A stretch of 64,000 bases of DNA. Origin: Dactylosporangium vinaceum. GTDB lineage: Bacteria; Actinomycetota; Actinomycetes; Mycobacteriales; Micromonosporaceae. Each line of letters begins with the position of its first letter. Positions within the stretch are counted from its first letter, which is position 1. Shown here in pieces: positions 41,011-49,260 of the stretch. The notes beneath the pieces were generated by a model. That model searched no databases. It worked only from the letters and a program-made list of their open reading frames with translations, and was not told the DNA's origin. Location of the stretch: assembly GCF_019904175.1 (NCBI RefSeq), contig NZ_CP061913.1, forward strand, positions 6,510,001 through 6,574,000. Direction: 5' to 3'. The position numbers and the translations under genes are program-made.

Positions 41011-43963
41011 CGACCGACAGTCTGCGGTGCAGGTCCAGGACCGGCGCGACGGTCTCCTGGACCGCGCGCAGCAGGGCCACGACCCGCTCCGCCGGTGGGC
41101 CGCCGCGCCCGACGGTCCACGAGTCGACCGAGCCGTCGTCGTCGCGCACGGCGACCGTCTGCGGGCCGGCCTCGGTGAACGCCACCCGGTCCAGGTCGGT
41201 GTAGGGAATCCAGGGCCGGTACGGCTGCGGCCGCGTCCGCGCGTACAGGACGCGGGTGGCGGTGAACGCCAGCAGCCAGCCGCGGTCCAGCGCGGAGCCG
41301 TCGACCAGGTGCAGCACCGGCTCCCCGGGCTCCAGTCCGGCGAAGGCGGGCGGCTGGCCGGGGCGGCGGATGCGCCACCGGCTCCAGCGGAGCGCCGATG
41401 CGGCCCGGCCGAACAGCTCCGCGAGGGCGAGCGCGACCGGGTCGGGCCCGCCGGGCGGCACGTCCGCGACCCGCCCGGCGAGGAGCGCGGCGGCGTCGCC
41501 GGCCCGGCCGTGGCGGTGCAGGGCGGCGGCGACCGGGAAGATCCGATGGTCGGTGAGCCGGGCCCGCAGCTGCGCCACGAGGACGTCGGCGTGGGCACCG
41601 GCACCGGGCGGCCGGCGCAGCAGATCCACCACGGGCACGAGGTCGTCACGGGCGGCGGCCGTCCGGCACAGGTCGCGTACCGACTCGGGGGTGGACACCC
41701 GCAGCAGGACGGCGACGGCGTGCGCCGGGTCGCCCAACGCGCCCGTGAGCGCGGCGTCAGCGGCCGGACCCGGCACCGTGAGGGCACCGGTGACCTGCTC
41801 CAGGGCCCGGTCGGCGCCGGGGTGCCGCAGCGCCGCCAGGCCGAGGACGACCTCCGCCGCGATCGGCCCGCCCGCGGCCAGCGCGGCCGCGATCTCCGCC
41901 GGCGCCGCCGCCGCGGCCACGCACCGCAGGACGGCGAGCATGAGGTCGCCGCGGGCACCGGCCAGCCGACCGGCGACGGCGAGGGCGCGCCCGGCGCCCC
42001 CGCGGCCCAGGACCGGCCAGACGAACCGGTGCTGGGCCGGCTCGAGCTCCTCCAGGAAGGCCGCGACGGTCTCCGGCGCCGATCCGGCGGCCCGCTCGAC
42101 GAGCCGGCGCACGCCGTGCTCGTCACCGGCGTCGCCGAGCAGCCGGGCGAGCGTCGCGCTGTGAGCGGCGGGCCGGGCGACGGCCGCGTCGATGAGCCGG
42201 TTCGCCTCGACCGGGAGGCCGGCCCGGCGCAGCACCACCGCCATCCCCGCGGTGCTCGCCGCCGGCCGCTCGGCCAGCACCGCGAGCAGGAGCCGGCGGG
42301 CCTGGGTGGCGGGCCGGTCCCCGTGCAGCGCCACGACCAGGTCGGCCAGGGGCCCGTCGGCCAGGTGCCGCACAAGGCCGACGTCGTCGACGGCGACGTC
42401 CATGCTCCACAGTGCCTGCAGCACGCGGCCCAGCCCGGCCGGGTCCGGGTGCGCGGCGGCGACCCGGCCGATCAGCGCCTCGGCGTCACGGTCGCGGCCG
42501 GCCGCCGACATGGCCGCGGCGACGGCGACCACGTCCGCGATCGGGCGCCGCAGCACCAGGTCGGTGACGGTGGCGTACAGCTGCAGCGCGGCCGGCTCCT
42601 GCCCGGCCTCGCGCAGCGCATCGGCGAGGGCGAGCGTGTCGGGGGCGGCGCCGCGGGCGGCGGCCCGGGCGATGACGGCGGCGACGGCGTCCGGCAGCCC
42701 GGCCCCGAGCAGCCCGCCGACCAGCGCGATCATCGTCTGTGGCCGCCCGATCCGGGCGTCGACGGCGGCGTCGCGCAGCGCTGCCGCGTCCGCCTCGGCA
42801 CCGGCCTCGTGCAGCCGCGTGACCAGGGCCGTGAGCGTGCCGGTGGTGCCGCGGGCGACGGCGGTCAGCAGCTCGGCGACCCGGGCCGGCTGGCCGGTCT
42901 CGCGGAACGTCTCGACGAGCGTCAGCAGCGAGTCCGGACGGCGATCGGCGGCCGCGGCGATGACGAGCGCGGCGTCGCCGGGCCGGCCCCGGTGCTGGAG
43001 GTGCTCGACGACGGCGGCGACGCCCTGCTCGGTGCGCAGCGCACCGGTGGCGCGCAGGACGCCCGTGACGGCCTCGTCGCGGCCGGCGGCGCGCAGTTCG
43101 CCGAGCGTCTCGACGAGCAGCGCCGGTGCCGCGTCCAGGGCCCCGCGCAGCCCCGGCGGCACGAGCTCGGGGCCGCCCGCGACAGCCCGGCCGCGCTCCA
43201 GGTCGTGGTAGCGGTTGCGGGCCAGGACGATCGCCGCGCCCCCGTTGTCCTCACGCTGCTGCGGCAGGGGCAGCAGCCGGGCCGCCAGCGCGCTGCGGGT
43301 CAGGTAGAACAGCCGGTCCACGGTGAGGTACTCGACGTGGTCCGGGACGCCGCCGTCGATGCAGCGCAGCAGCTCCCCGGTGAACGCGGTCAGCTCGTCG
43401 CCCTCCGGCGACATGGCCAGGACGTTCTCGGCGGTGGCGGTCATCAGGTAGGTGCCGTCGATGCGGATGCGGGCGCCGATGTCGGCCCCCGTGCTCATGG
43501 CCCCGCTCAGCGCCCGGCCCGCGTAGCAGCAGTCGAGCACCACCACCTTGGACTGCACGCCGACGCTGTTCTTGAGGATCCAGCGGACGTCGTCGAAGCG
43601 GACGCCGTTGTAGTAGCGGGTGTAGTCGGCGTCGGCCAGCGCGAGGTAGAGCTCGCCGTCGCGCGGCGCCAGGATGCCGTGGCCGGCGTAGTAGAACAGC
43701 AGCCCGTCGGTGGCCTCGTGCGCGGCCCGGGCGAGCGCGTCGTACACCTCCTGCGGGTGCTGCGGGTCCAGCAGCACGGTGCAGTGCTCCGGCGGCAGGT
43801 CCCAGTGCTCCCGGTCGGTCACCAGCCGCCGCATCGCGGCCACGTTGGCCGCCACGGCCGGCAGGTCGGCCACGGCCGGGACGCCGGGCGGGAGATCGGG
43901 GCCGCGGCGATACCGGGCCGCCCCGACGATGACGGCCCTGGACTTGTCCCGGTCAGGCCGCAT
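40994..43963 (-). CDS. EACC1-associated caspase-family protease with helical repeats and PH-like domain
   Basis: 989 aa. The N-terminal caspase-like (C14) domain (about 1-235) has catalytic His95 in FYYAGHG and Cys146 in VVLDCCYAG. It is followed by about 600 residues of Ala/Leu-rich helical repeats with TPR/PPR-like periodicity, and a C-terminal beta-rich PH-like domain (about 890-985; VLHLVDGS, AFTATRVLYAR, IPYTDLDRVAF). EACC1-linked caspases are predicted effectors of actinobacterial conflict or signalling systems. The ATG overlaps the EACC1 3' end by 11 bp. Cytoplasmic; substrate unknown. Large size and an unusually long solenoid may mean autoinhibition or partner recognition. Confidence 0.88.
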   Translation of the reverse strand: MRPDRDKSRAVIVGAARYRRGPDLPPGVPAVADLPAVAANVAAMRRLVTDREHWDLPPEHCTVLLDPQHPQEVYDALARAAHEATDGLLFYYAGHGILAPRDGELYLALADADYTRYYNGVRFDDVRWILKNSVGVQSKVVVLDCCYAGRALSGAMSTGADIGARIRIDGTYLMTATAENVLAMSPEGDELTAFTGELLRCIDGGVPDHVEYLTVDRLFYLTRSALAARLLPLPQQREDNGGAAIVLARNRYHDLERGRAVAGGPELVPPGLRGALDAAPALLVETLGELRAAGRDEAVTGVLRATGALRTEQGVAAVVEHLQHRGRPGDAALVIAAAADRRPDSLLTLVETFRETGQPARVAELLTAVARGTTGTLTALVTRLHEAGAEADAAALRDAAVDARIGRPQTMIALVGGLLGAGLPDAVAAVIARAAARGAAPDTLALADALREAGQEPAALQLYATVTDLVLRRPIADVVAVAAAMSAAGRDRDAEALIGRVAAAHPDPAGLGRVLQALWSMDVAVDDVGLVRHLADGPLADLVVALHGDRPATQARRLLLAVLAERPAASTAGMAVVLRRAGLPVEANRLIDAAVARPAAHSATLARLLGDAGDEHGVRRLVERAAGSAPETVAAFLEELEPAQHRFVWPVLGRGGAGRALAVAGRLAGARGDLMLAVLRCVAAAAAPAEIAAALAAGGPIAAEVVLGLAALRHPGADRALEQVTGALTVPGPAADAALTGALGDPAHAVAVLLRVSTPESVRDLCRTAAARDDLVPVVDLLRRPPGAGAHADVLVAQLRARLTDHRIFPVAAALHRHGRAGDAAALLAGRVADVPPGGPDPVALALAELFGRAASALRWSRWRIRRPGQPPAFAGLEPGEPVLHLVDGSALDRGWLLAFTATRVLYARTRPQPYRPWIPYTDLDRVAFTEAGPQTVAVRDDDGSVDSWTVGRGGPPAERVVALLRAVQETVAPVLDLHRRLSVDGRPG

Positions 43964-44297
43964 GCTCGCCGGTGGCAGTGGCCGCCCGCAGCGCCCGCTC
44001 CATCGCGGCGAGCGTGACCGGGTCGGGGTCGGTGGCGCTGAGCGTGATGCCGCCCGCGGTGAGCGTCACCGTGGCCCGCCGGCCCGCGCCGCGCCACGCC
44101 TTGACCGCCACAATCAGGCTGGTCAGCCCGATGGTGTTGCTGAGGACCACGTCGATGGCCTCCAGGACGTTCATCGTGGGCCCGGTGGCGGGCACCGGGG
44201 TCAGCTCGGCGTGCGCGGTCACGTCGGCGCTGCCGCGCAGCCACGTGTACAGCGAGCCCAGCGCCGAAGGATCGTCGGTGGCGACGGTGAGCAGCAT
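43953..44297 (-). CDS. EACC1 effector-associated constant component
   Basis: 114 aa. An N-terminal beta-alpha segment (MLLTVATDDPSALGSLYTWLRG) is followed by a hydrophobic helix (EAIDVVLSNTIGLTSLIVAVKAW) and a C-terminal beta-hairpin plus helix. This matches the EACC1 family, a small conserved adaptor of variable effectors in actinobacterial conflict systems. The ATG at 44297 has GGAG eight bases upstream; a GTG at 44306 is too close to that site. It lies 21 bp after the sensor gene and overlaps the caspase start by 11 bp. Confidence 0.8.
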   Translation of the reverse strand: MLLTVATDDPSALGSLYTWLRGSADVTAHAELTPVPATGPTMNVLEAIDVVLSNTIGLTSLIVAVKAWRGAGRRATVTLTAGGITLSATDPDPVTLAAMERALRAATATGEHAA

Positions 44298-44318
44298 GGT
44301 GGGCACTCCGATCGGCTT

Positions 44319-46022
44319 TCAGGGGGTGTAGTAGGTGTCGCCGGCCGGCCAGCCCGCCACGAGGGCCCCGAACCGCAGGATCGGCACCGGCTTGCGGGAC
44401 GGCCACAGCTCGTTCGCGCGGCCGCCGGCCGGCAGCTCGCTGAAGAAGATGTCCCCGGACGCGCCCGGTATGGCGTTGTCGGCGTTGCCGAACAGGGCGT
44501 TGCGGGTGTCGACGGGCCCGGGCGGCAGCGGGCTCGCGCCGCCGCCTCCCTGCGCCGCATCGGTCTTGGCCGCCGCGTCGTGCCGGGTCGCGGACACGGC
44601 GGCGGCGACGGCGTCGCGGTGCAGCACCGCGTACCCGTCATCGAGATCGCCCGGCGCGAAGCCGAGCCCCCCGGGCGCCGGCGCGGTGAAGACGGCCTCG
44701 AAGGACTTGTAGTGCGCCGGTGTGCCCGGCGCGTTGGCCCGCCACCCGGCCACGTCGGTGCACGACGCGTCGAGCAGCCCGATCTGTGCCTGGTCGAGCA
44801 GCGCGGGGTCGACGGTGATCCCGGTCGCGCCGGTCGCGATCAGGATCGGCTTCGTCGGGTTCTGGCAGGTCTCGCGCCCCTTGAGCGCCTTGACGAGCGC
44901 GTCCAGGTCGCGGTCCCGGCCGGCGTAGAAGACGATGTCCGGCTTCGCGGTGCAGATGTCGCGGACGATGTCGGCGAACAGCTGCGGCGTGCCCCGGTTC
45001 GGCTTCTTGCTGCCGGTGAACGCCCGGTTGTGCTGGCTCAGGCCGAACTGCTCGTCGAACGTGTCGGTGAGCGCGGTCTTGAGCGTGGCGACGAAGTTGT
45101 CGTCGTTGCGGTCCCAGATCAGGTAGCCCTTGGTGAGCGGGTCGCCGGTCCGGGCCTTGCGCCGGGCGTCGAGGTACGCCTTGAGCGCCGCGGCGTACTG
45201 GTGGTTGGACGGCGACACCTTGAACATCGACGGGGCGACCATGTCGTCGGACGTGATCACGGCGCCGATGGTCGGGATGCGGGCCCGGTCGAGCGCGACG
45301 GCGGCGTTGCGGGTCTCCGGGACGCTGATGCCGAGCCCCGTCACCGCGACCAGGGGGTGCTCCCCGTCCCGCAGCGCCGTCAGCCCGTCGGCCGCCGCCG
45401 ACCACGCGCTCTTGTTGCTGCCCTCGTTGCCCAGGACGAGCTGGAACTGTGGTGTCGGGTCGCCGAAGTCGGTGCCGACGCCGTGGTTGGCCTGCCACTG
45501 CGCGGCGTAGGCGCCCTCCAGCGAGTGGAGGATCTCGCTCGGCCCCATGGCGCCGGTCGGGGTGTCAGTCATCGGCATCAGCACCCCGATGCGCACGTAC
45601 GGCCTGGCCGGCCCGGTGCCGTCCGGCTGCGCGACGCGCCGGTTCTCCGCGACGATCTTCGAGATGATCGCCTTGACGGCGGCGTCCCCGGACCCGAACG
45701 GGTAGTCGCGCTCGATGATCCAGCCGACGCACTCCATGGCCGACGGCGCGTTCGCCTCGGGCCCCTGCTTGATCGGGACCGACGCCAGCGCGAACCCGTC
45801 GCCGCTCGTGGCCGCGAGCCCGGGGCACGCCGGCCCGCCGGACGGCGCCGTCTTCGCCGGCAGCGGTGGCGTGTGCTGCCCCTGGCTGGTCACGATCGCG
45901 ACAGTGCCGGCCACCACGATCACGGCGCCCAGCAGCGCGACGCCGCGCCACCACCACAGCCGCCGCCCTTGTCCCGGGCCGGCGGGGTCGACACCGTCAC
46001 GGCCACGGCGGATGACAGGCAC
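44319..46022 (-). CDS. Membrane-anchored periplasmic-binding-protein-like sensor
   Basis: 567 aa. Basic cytoplasmic N-terminus, one transmembrane helix (about 23-46), then an extracytoplasmic type I periplasmic-binding fold (about 135-480). It is of the branched-chain amino-acid/receptor-ligand-binding kind: IGVLMPMT, LALDRARIPTIGAV-type hinge, YLIWDRNDDNF and IVFYAGRDRDLDAL. No transporter permease or ATPase is nearby, so it is likely a ligand sensor and not an uptake component. The GTG start at 46022 has GAGGAG nine bases upstream. It heads the operon with EACC1 and caspase. Confidence 0.8.
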   Translation of the reverse strand: MPVIRRGRDGVDPAGPGQGRRLWWWRGVALLGAVIVVAGTVAIVTSQGQHTPPLPAKTAPSGGPACPGLAATSGDGFALASVPIKQGPEANAPSAMECVGWIIERDYPFGSGDAAVKAIISKIVAENRRVAQPDGTGPARPYVRIGVLMPMTDTPTGAMGPSEILHSLEGAYAAQWQANHGVGTDFGDPTPQFQLVLGNEGSNKSAWSAAADGLTALRDGEHPLVAVTGLGISVPETRNAAVALDRARIPTIGAVITSDDMVAPSMFKVSPSNHQYAAALKAYLDARRKARTGDPLTKGYLIWDRNDDNFVATLKTALTDTFDEQFGLSQHNRAFTGSKKPNRGTPQLFADIVRDICTAKPDIVFYAGRDRDLDALVKALKGRETCQNPTKPILIATGATGITVDPALLDQAQIGLLDASCTDVAGWRANAPGTPAHYKSFEAVFTAPAPGGLGFAPGDLDDGYAVLHRDAVAAAVSATRHDAAAKTDAAQGGGGASPLPPGPVDTRNALFGNADNAIPGASGDIFFSELPAGGRANELWPSRKPVPILRFGALVAGWPAGDTYYTP

Positions 46023-46337
46023 CGGACGCTACTCCTCACATCGGGGAAAGCCGCACCATATTGGCCCGCCCGCCGCCGCCGGTGGCGCCGATCGGTTTCA
46101 GGACACCGCGGTGGTGAATCGTGTCAGCCCTGCGCGTGAATCGGGCCGATCGCCCGGCATCCGCCGACCGGCCGGTGTAGGGGCGCGGTCAGCGGCGCTC
46201 GACGTGTTCTCGGTGTGGCGGCGCGGCGTCGTGCCGGGATGCCGGCCGGTCGTACGCGGTTTTGAAGGTTGCGCACGTGGAATCGTGCTCGACGTCGGCG
46301 AACATTCAACAGGTGGTGCAACGATACGGTTGAGGTC
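46023..46337. promoter_or_regulatory. 315-bp divergent intergenic region
   Basis: Separates the sensor/EACC1/caspase operon from the erythromycin esterase gene. No long ORF, repeat or strong palindrome is evident. It must hold both promoters; a weak TTGAAG about 75 bp before the esterase start is the best -35 candidate, with no convincing partner. Its length is greater than most intergenic gaps here. Confidence 0.4.
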
Positions 46338-47972
46338 ATGGCGATCGATGTGGACACGTTCCTGGCTTCCCGGCCCGACGGGCTCGACGTGCTGGCGCTC
46401 GGCGAGCCGACCCACGGTGAGCCGGCCTTCCCGCGGCTGCGCAACCACGTCTTCGAACGGCTCGTCGCGCGCGGCTTCCGGTCGATCGCGGTGGAGTCCG
46501 ACCGGATCGCCGGGCTGGCCGTCGACGACTACGTCCGCGACGGTGTGGGCGGCCTCGACGACGTGCTCGCCACCGGCTTCAGCCATCGCGGGGGTGAGCT
46601 GGCCGCGAACCGCGAGCTGGTGCAGTGGATGCGGGCCCACAACGCGGCGGTACCGGCGGGCGAGCGACTGTCGTTCCACGGCTTCGACGCACCGCTGGAG
46701 ATGATCAGTGCGCCGAGCCCCGGCCCGTACCTGCGGCACCTGCGCGACTTCCTCGCCGCCGAACTGGGCGCGGACGCGCTCCCGCCGCGGTCCGGCGACC
46801 TCGAGGCCCTGACCGGCGACGACGCCCGCTGGAGCGACACGGCCGCGCTGATGGACCCGGCCCGCTCCCCCGGCCGCACCGGCGACGCGGCCGCGCTGCG
46901 GGTCCTCGCCGACGACCTGCTCACCACCCTGGACGTCCACGCGGCGCGGCTCGGGCCGGCGCGGCGGCGGGCCCGGCTGCACGGCACCGCGGCGCTCGGC
47001 CTGCTGCGCTACCACGCGGTCGCGGCCGACCCGGCGCCCGAGGCCCGGCGGGTCTCCGACCTGCTCGGGGTGCGCGACGCGTGGATGGCGCACAACCTGC
47101 TGGACATCCGCGCGCAGGAGTATCGGCGCGGCCCCACCCTGGTGTTCGCCCACAACCGCCACCTCCAGCGCCACCCCAGCACCTGGCGGCTGGCCGGGAT
47201 GGACCTGGAGTGGGGCAGTGCGGGCGCCGCGCTCGCCGCCGAGCTCGGTTCCCGCTACGCGTTCCTCGCCGGCAGCCTCGGTGCCAGCCGCGCTCTGGGC
47301 CTGGACGGGCCGGCCGCCGACACCATCGAGGGGATGCTCGCGGCGTCGGCCGCCGGCCAGGGTCCGATCGTCGAGCGCACCCGGCTCACCCGGCCGGCGG
47401 CCGGCGCCGCGGGCCGGGCCGGCGTCACACCGGAGCAGGGCTACTTCCCGCTCGACGCCGCCACCGTCGAGCACTGCGACGGCGTGTGGCACGTCGACCG
47501 CTTCCCGGCCGCCGCGGCGGCCGCGGCCGCGCGCATCGCGGCGCTGCCGGGCGTGTTCCAGCAGGACGCCGGCCCGGACGACGGCGCACCGGAGGTGGCG
47601 TGGGACGAGCGGTTCTTCTTCGTCGGCCCGGACCGGCGCCGGCCGTTCGCCAGCATCGTCGGGCACGACATCCCCGGCTTCGACGAGGCGTCCCGGCTCG
47701 ACCGGATCGGCGTGTTCCGGCTGAACATCGAGCTGGGCCGGGCCCGGTTCGAGGCGCTGTTCGGCTACCCGCCCCGCGACGCCGAGGACCACCGGGGCGA
47801 GGTCGACTTCGCCGCCGAGGACGAGCTGTTCCCGCACCCGCAGTACGCGCTGCACGGCTGGGCCGGCGTCATCAACCCGGGCCCGCGCACTCAGGGGCTC
47901 GTCGATGAGCTGATCGCCCACGCGCACGGGCGCGCGGCCGAGCGCGACCGGCGCCGGGCCGCGTCCGGCTGA
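46338..47972 (+). CDS. Erythromycin-esterase-like protein fused to DUF6194
   Basis: 544 aa. The N-terminal about 385 residues match the erythromycin esterase family (EreA/EreB-like): LALGEPTHGEP, AVESDRIAGL, FHGFDAP and FAHNRHLQRH, with the His and Glu predicted to activate water. The C-terminal about 130 residues match DUF6194 (RFFFVGPDRRRPFASIV, RLDRIGVFRLNI, HPQYALHGWAGVINP). A single fused polypeptide is uncommon. It may hydrolyse a macrolactone or another ester, with DUF6194 of unknown role. The ATG follows an AT-rich leader. Its 3' end overlaps the opposing MFS gene by 101 bp. Confidence 0.85.
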   Translation: MAIDVDTFLASRPDGLDVLALGEPTHGEPAFPRLRNHVFERLVARGFRSIAVESDRIAGLAVDDYVRDGVGGLDDVLATGFSHRGGELAANRELVQWMRAHNAAVPAGERLSFHGFDAPLEMISAPSPGPYLRHLRDFLAAELGADALPPRSGDLEALTGDDARWSDTAALMDPARSPGRTGDAAALRVLADDLLTTLDVHAARLGPARRRARLHGTAALGLLRYHAVAADPAPEARRVSDLLGVRDAWMAHNLLDIRAQEYRRGPTLVFAHNRHLQRHPSTWRLAGMDLEWGSAGAALAAELGSRYAFLAGSLGASRALGLDGPAADTIEGMLAASAAGQGPIVERTRLTRPAAGAAGRAGVTPEQGYFPLDAATVEHCDGVWHVDRFPAAAAAAAARIAALPGVFQQDAGPDDGAPEVAWDERFFFVGPDRRRPFASIVGHDIPGFDEASRLDRIGVFRLNIELGRARFEALFGYPPRDAEDHRGEVDFAAEDELFPHPQYALHGWAGVINPGPRTQGLVDELIAHAHGRAAERDRRRAASG

Positions 47973-49176
47973 CCGCCGGCCGGTGCTCAGCCCGGTGCGC
48001 TGTCCGGCGCCCGGCCCGCATTCCGACAGTCGCCAGGCCGGTGGCGGCCGTGACCATCGCCGCGGCCACCACGGCCCAGCCGACGGCGCCGAGAGCGGTG
48101 ATCAGCGGCAGGGCGACGAGCGCGCCGAGGATCCGGGCCACCGAGCCGCTCATGCCGAAGACGGCCTGATACTCACCCTGCCGCGCGGCCGGGGTGTCAC
48201 GCAGGGCCAGGTGCCAGGCCGCCGTGCCGGCCGCGACCTCGGCCACGGTCAGGACGGCGACGCCGGTCAGGGCCATGGCCGCGGCCGCCGCCGGGCCACC
48301 GAGCGGCATCAGCGCGAAGAGCGGGCCGGCGACAGCGATCGCGGCCCCGGCGACGAGCGCGCAGCGGGACGCGTCCGCGTCGGTGCGGACCCGGGCGGAC
48401 CAGGGTGACTGCAGGACGAAGACGAGCACGGTGTTGAGCCCGAACGCGACGGCGGCGACCCAGGCCGGCGCGGCTGTCCGGTTCGTCAGCCACAGCGGCA
48501 GCAGGACCGACAGGATCGGCATCGTCAGCAGCAGTACCGCGGTCAGGCCCGTCACCGCCACCAGCCGCCGGTCGCGCAGGGCGCCGCGGCGGCTGCGGCG
48601 CGGCGACGGGCCCGGCTCCGCGGCGACCCCGATGCGGCCCAGCAGCACGGCGCAGGCGGCGAGGGCCAGCGCCCCGCCGGCGTACAGCGCCACGAACCAG
48701 CCGGGCCGGCCGGCCGCCAGGACCGCGGCCCCGATGAGTGCGCCGACGCCGAACCCGGCGTTGAGCACGGTGTGCAGCCGCGCCCGCACCGACACCCGCT
48801 GCTCGGGCGCGCTCGCCCGGGCCGCGATGGCCTGGATCGTGGCGGCGATGCCGGCGCGCGCCACCCCGAACGCGATCGCGGCGGCGGCGTAGGCCCACAG
48901 CGTGTGTGCGAGCGCGTAGCCGGCGAGGGCGGCGGCGCCGGCGAGCGCGTAGCCGGCCGCGGCCCTGGGCAGGCCGACCCGATCAGCGAGCCGGCCGAGG
49001 GGCGCGGCGAGCGCGAACGCCGACGCGGCGGAGGCGGCAAGCACCAGGCCGACGGTGGCCTCGGGGATGCCGACGACGTGGTTGAAGTAGAGCACGACGG
49101 TGGTGAGCACGGCCCCGTCGGCGACCGCGCTGATGGCCTGGATGCGCTGCGCGGTGCCGGTCGGGCTGCTCGTCAT
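47872..49176 (-). CDS. MFS exporter with long basic C-terminal tail
   Basis: 434 aa. Twelve predicted helices; motif A-like GRLADRVGLPR after helix 2, and PAARQGEYQAVFGMSGSVARILGAL. About 45 C-terminal residues are Arg/Ala-rich and read antisense through the 3' end of the erythromycin esterase gene, so they are probably an extension past an older stop. Drug export is plausible. The ATG at 49176 lies 84 bp from the divergent MocR gene, which may regulate it. The substrate may be related to the neighbouring esterase, but this is only inference. Confidence 0.8.
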   Translation of the reverse strand: MTSSPTGTAQRIQAISAVADGAVLTTVVLYFNHVVGIPEATVGLVLAASAASAFALAAPLGRLADRVGLPRAAAGYALAGAAALAGYALAHTLWAYAAAAIAFGVARAGIAATIQAIAARASAPEQRVSVRARLHTVLNAGFGVGALIGAAVLAAGRPGWFVALYAGGALALAACAVLLGRIGVAAEPGPSPRRSRRGALRDRRLVAVTGLTAVLLLTMPILSVLLPLWLTNRTAAPAWVAAVAFGLNTVLVFVLQSPWSARVRTDADASRCALVAGAAIAVAGPLFALMPLGGPAAAAAMALTGVAVLTVAEVAAGTAAWHLALRDTPAARQGEYQAVFGMSGSVARILGALVALPLITALGAVGWAVVAAAMVTAATGLATVGMRAGRRTAHRAEHRPAVSRTRPGAGRARPRARARGRSAHRRAPECAGPG

Positions 49177-49260
49177 GCAGCCGAGGCTAGGCGCGCATTG
49201 GCCCAGATGCTGGGGCATTGCGCGGCCGGTTTCCTGGGCAACTCGTGTCATCATGCTGGC

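Noticed and set aside
39419..44017. A 1532-codon open frame on the + strand opposite the caspase gene
   Set aside because: Arg/Gly/Ala-rich composition with no domain, fully antisense to a gene with clear motifs; a GC-skew artefact.
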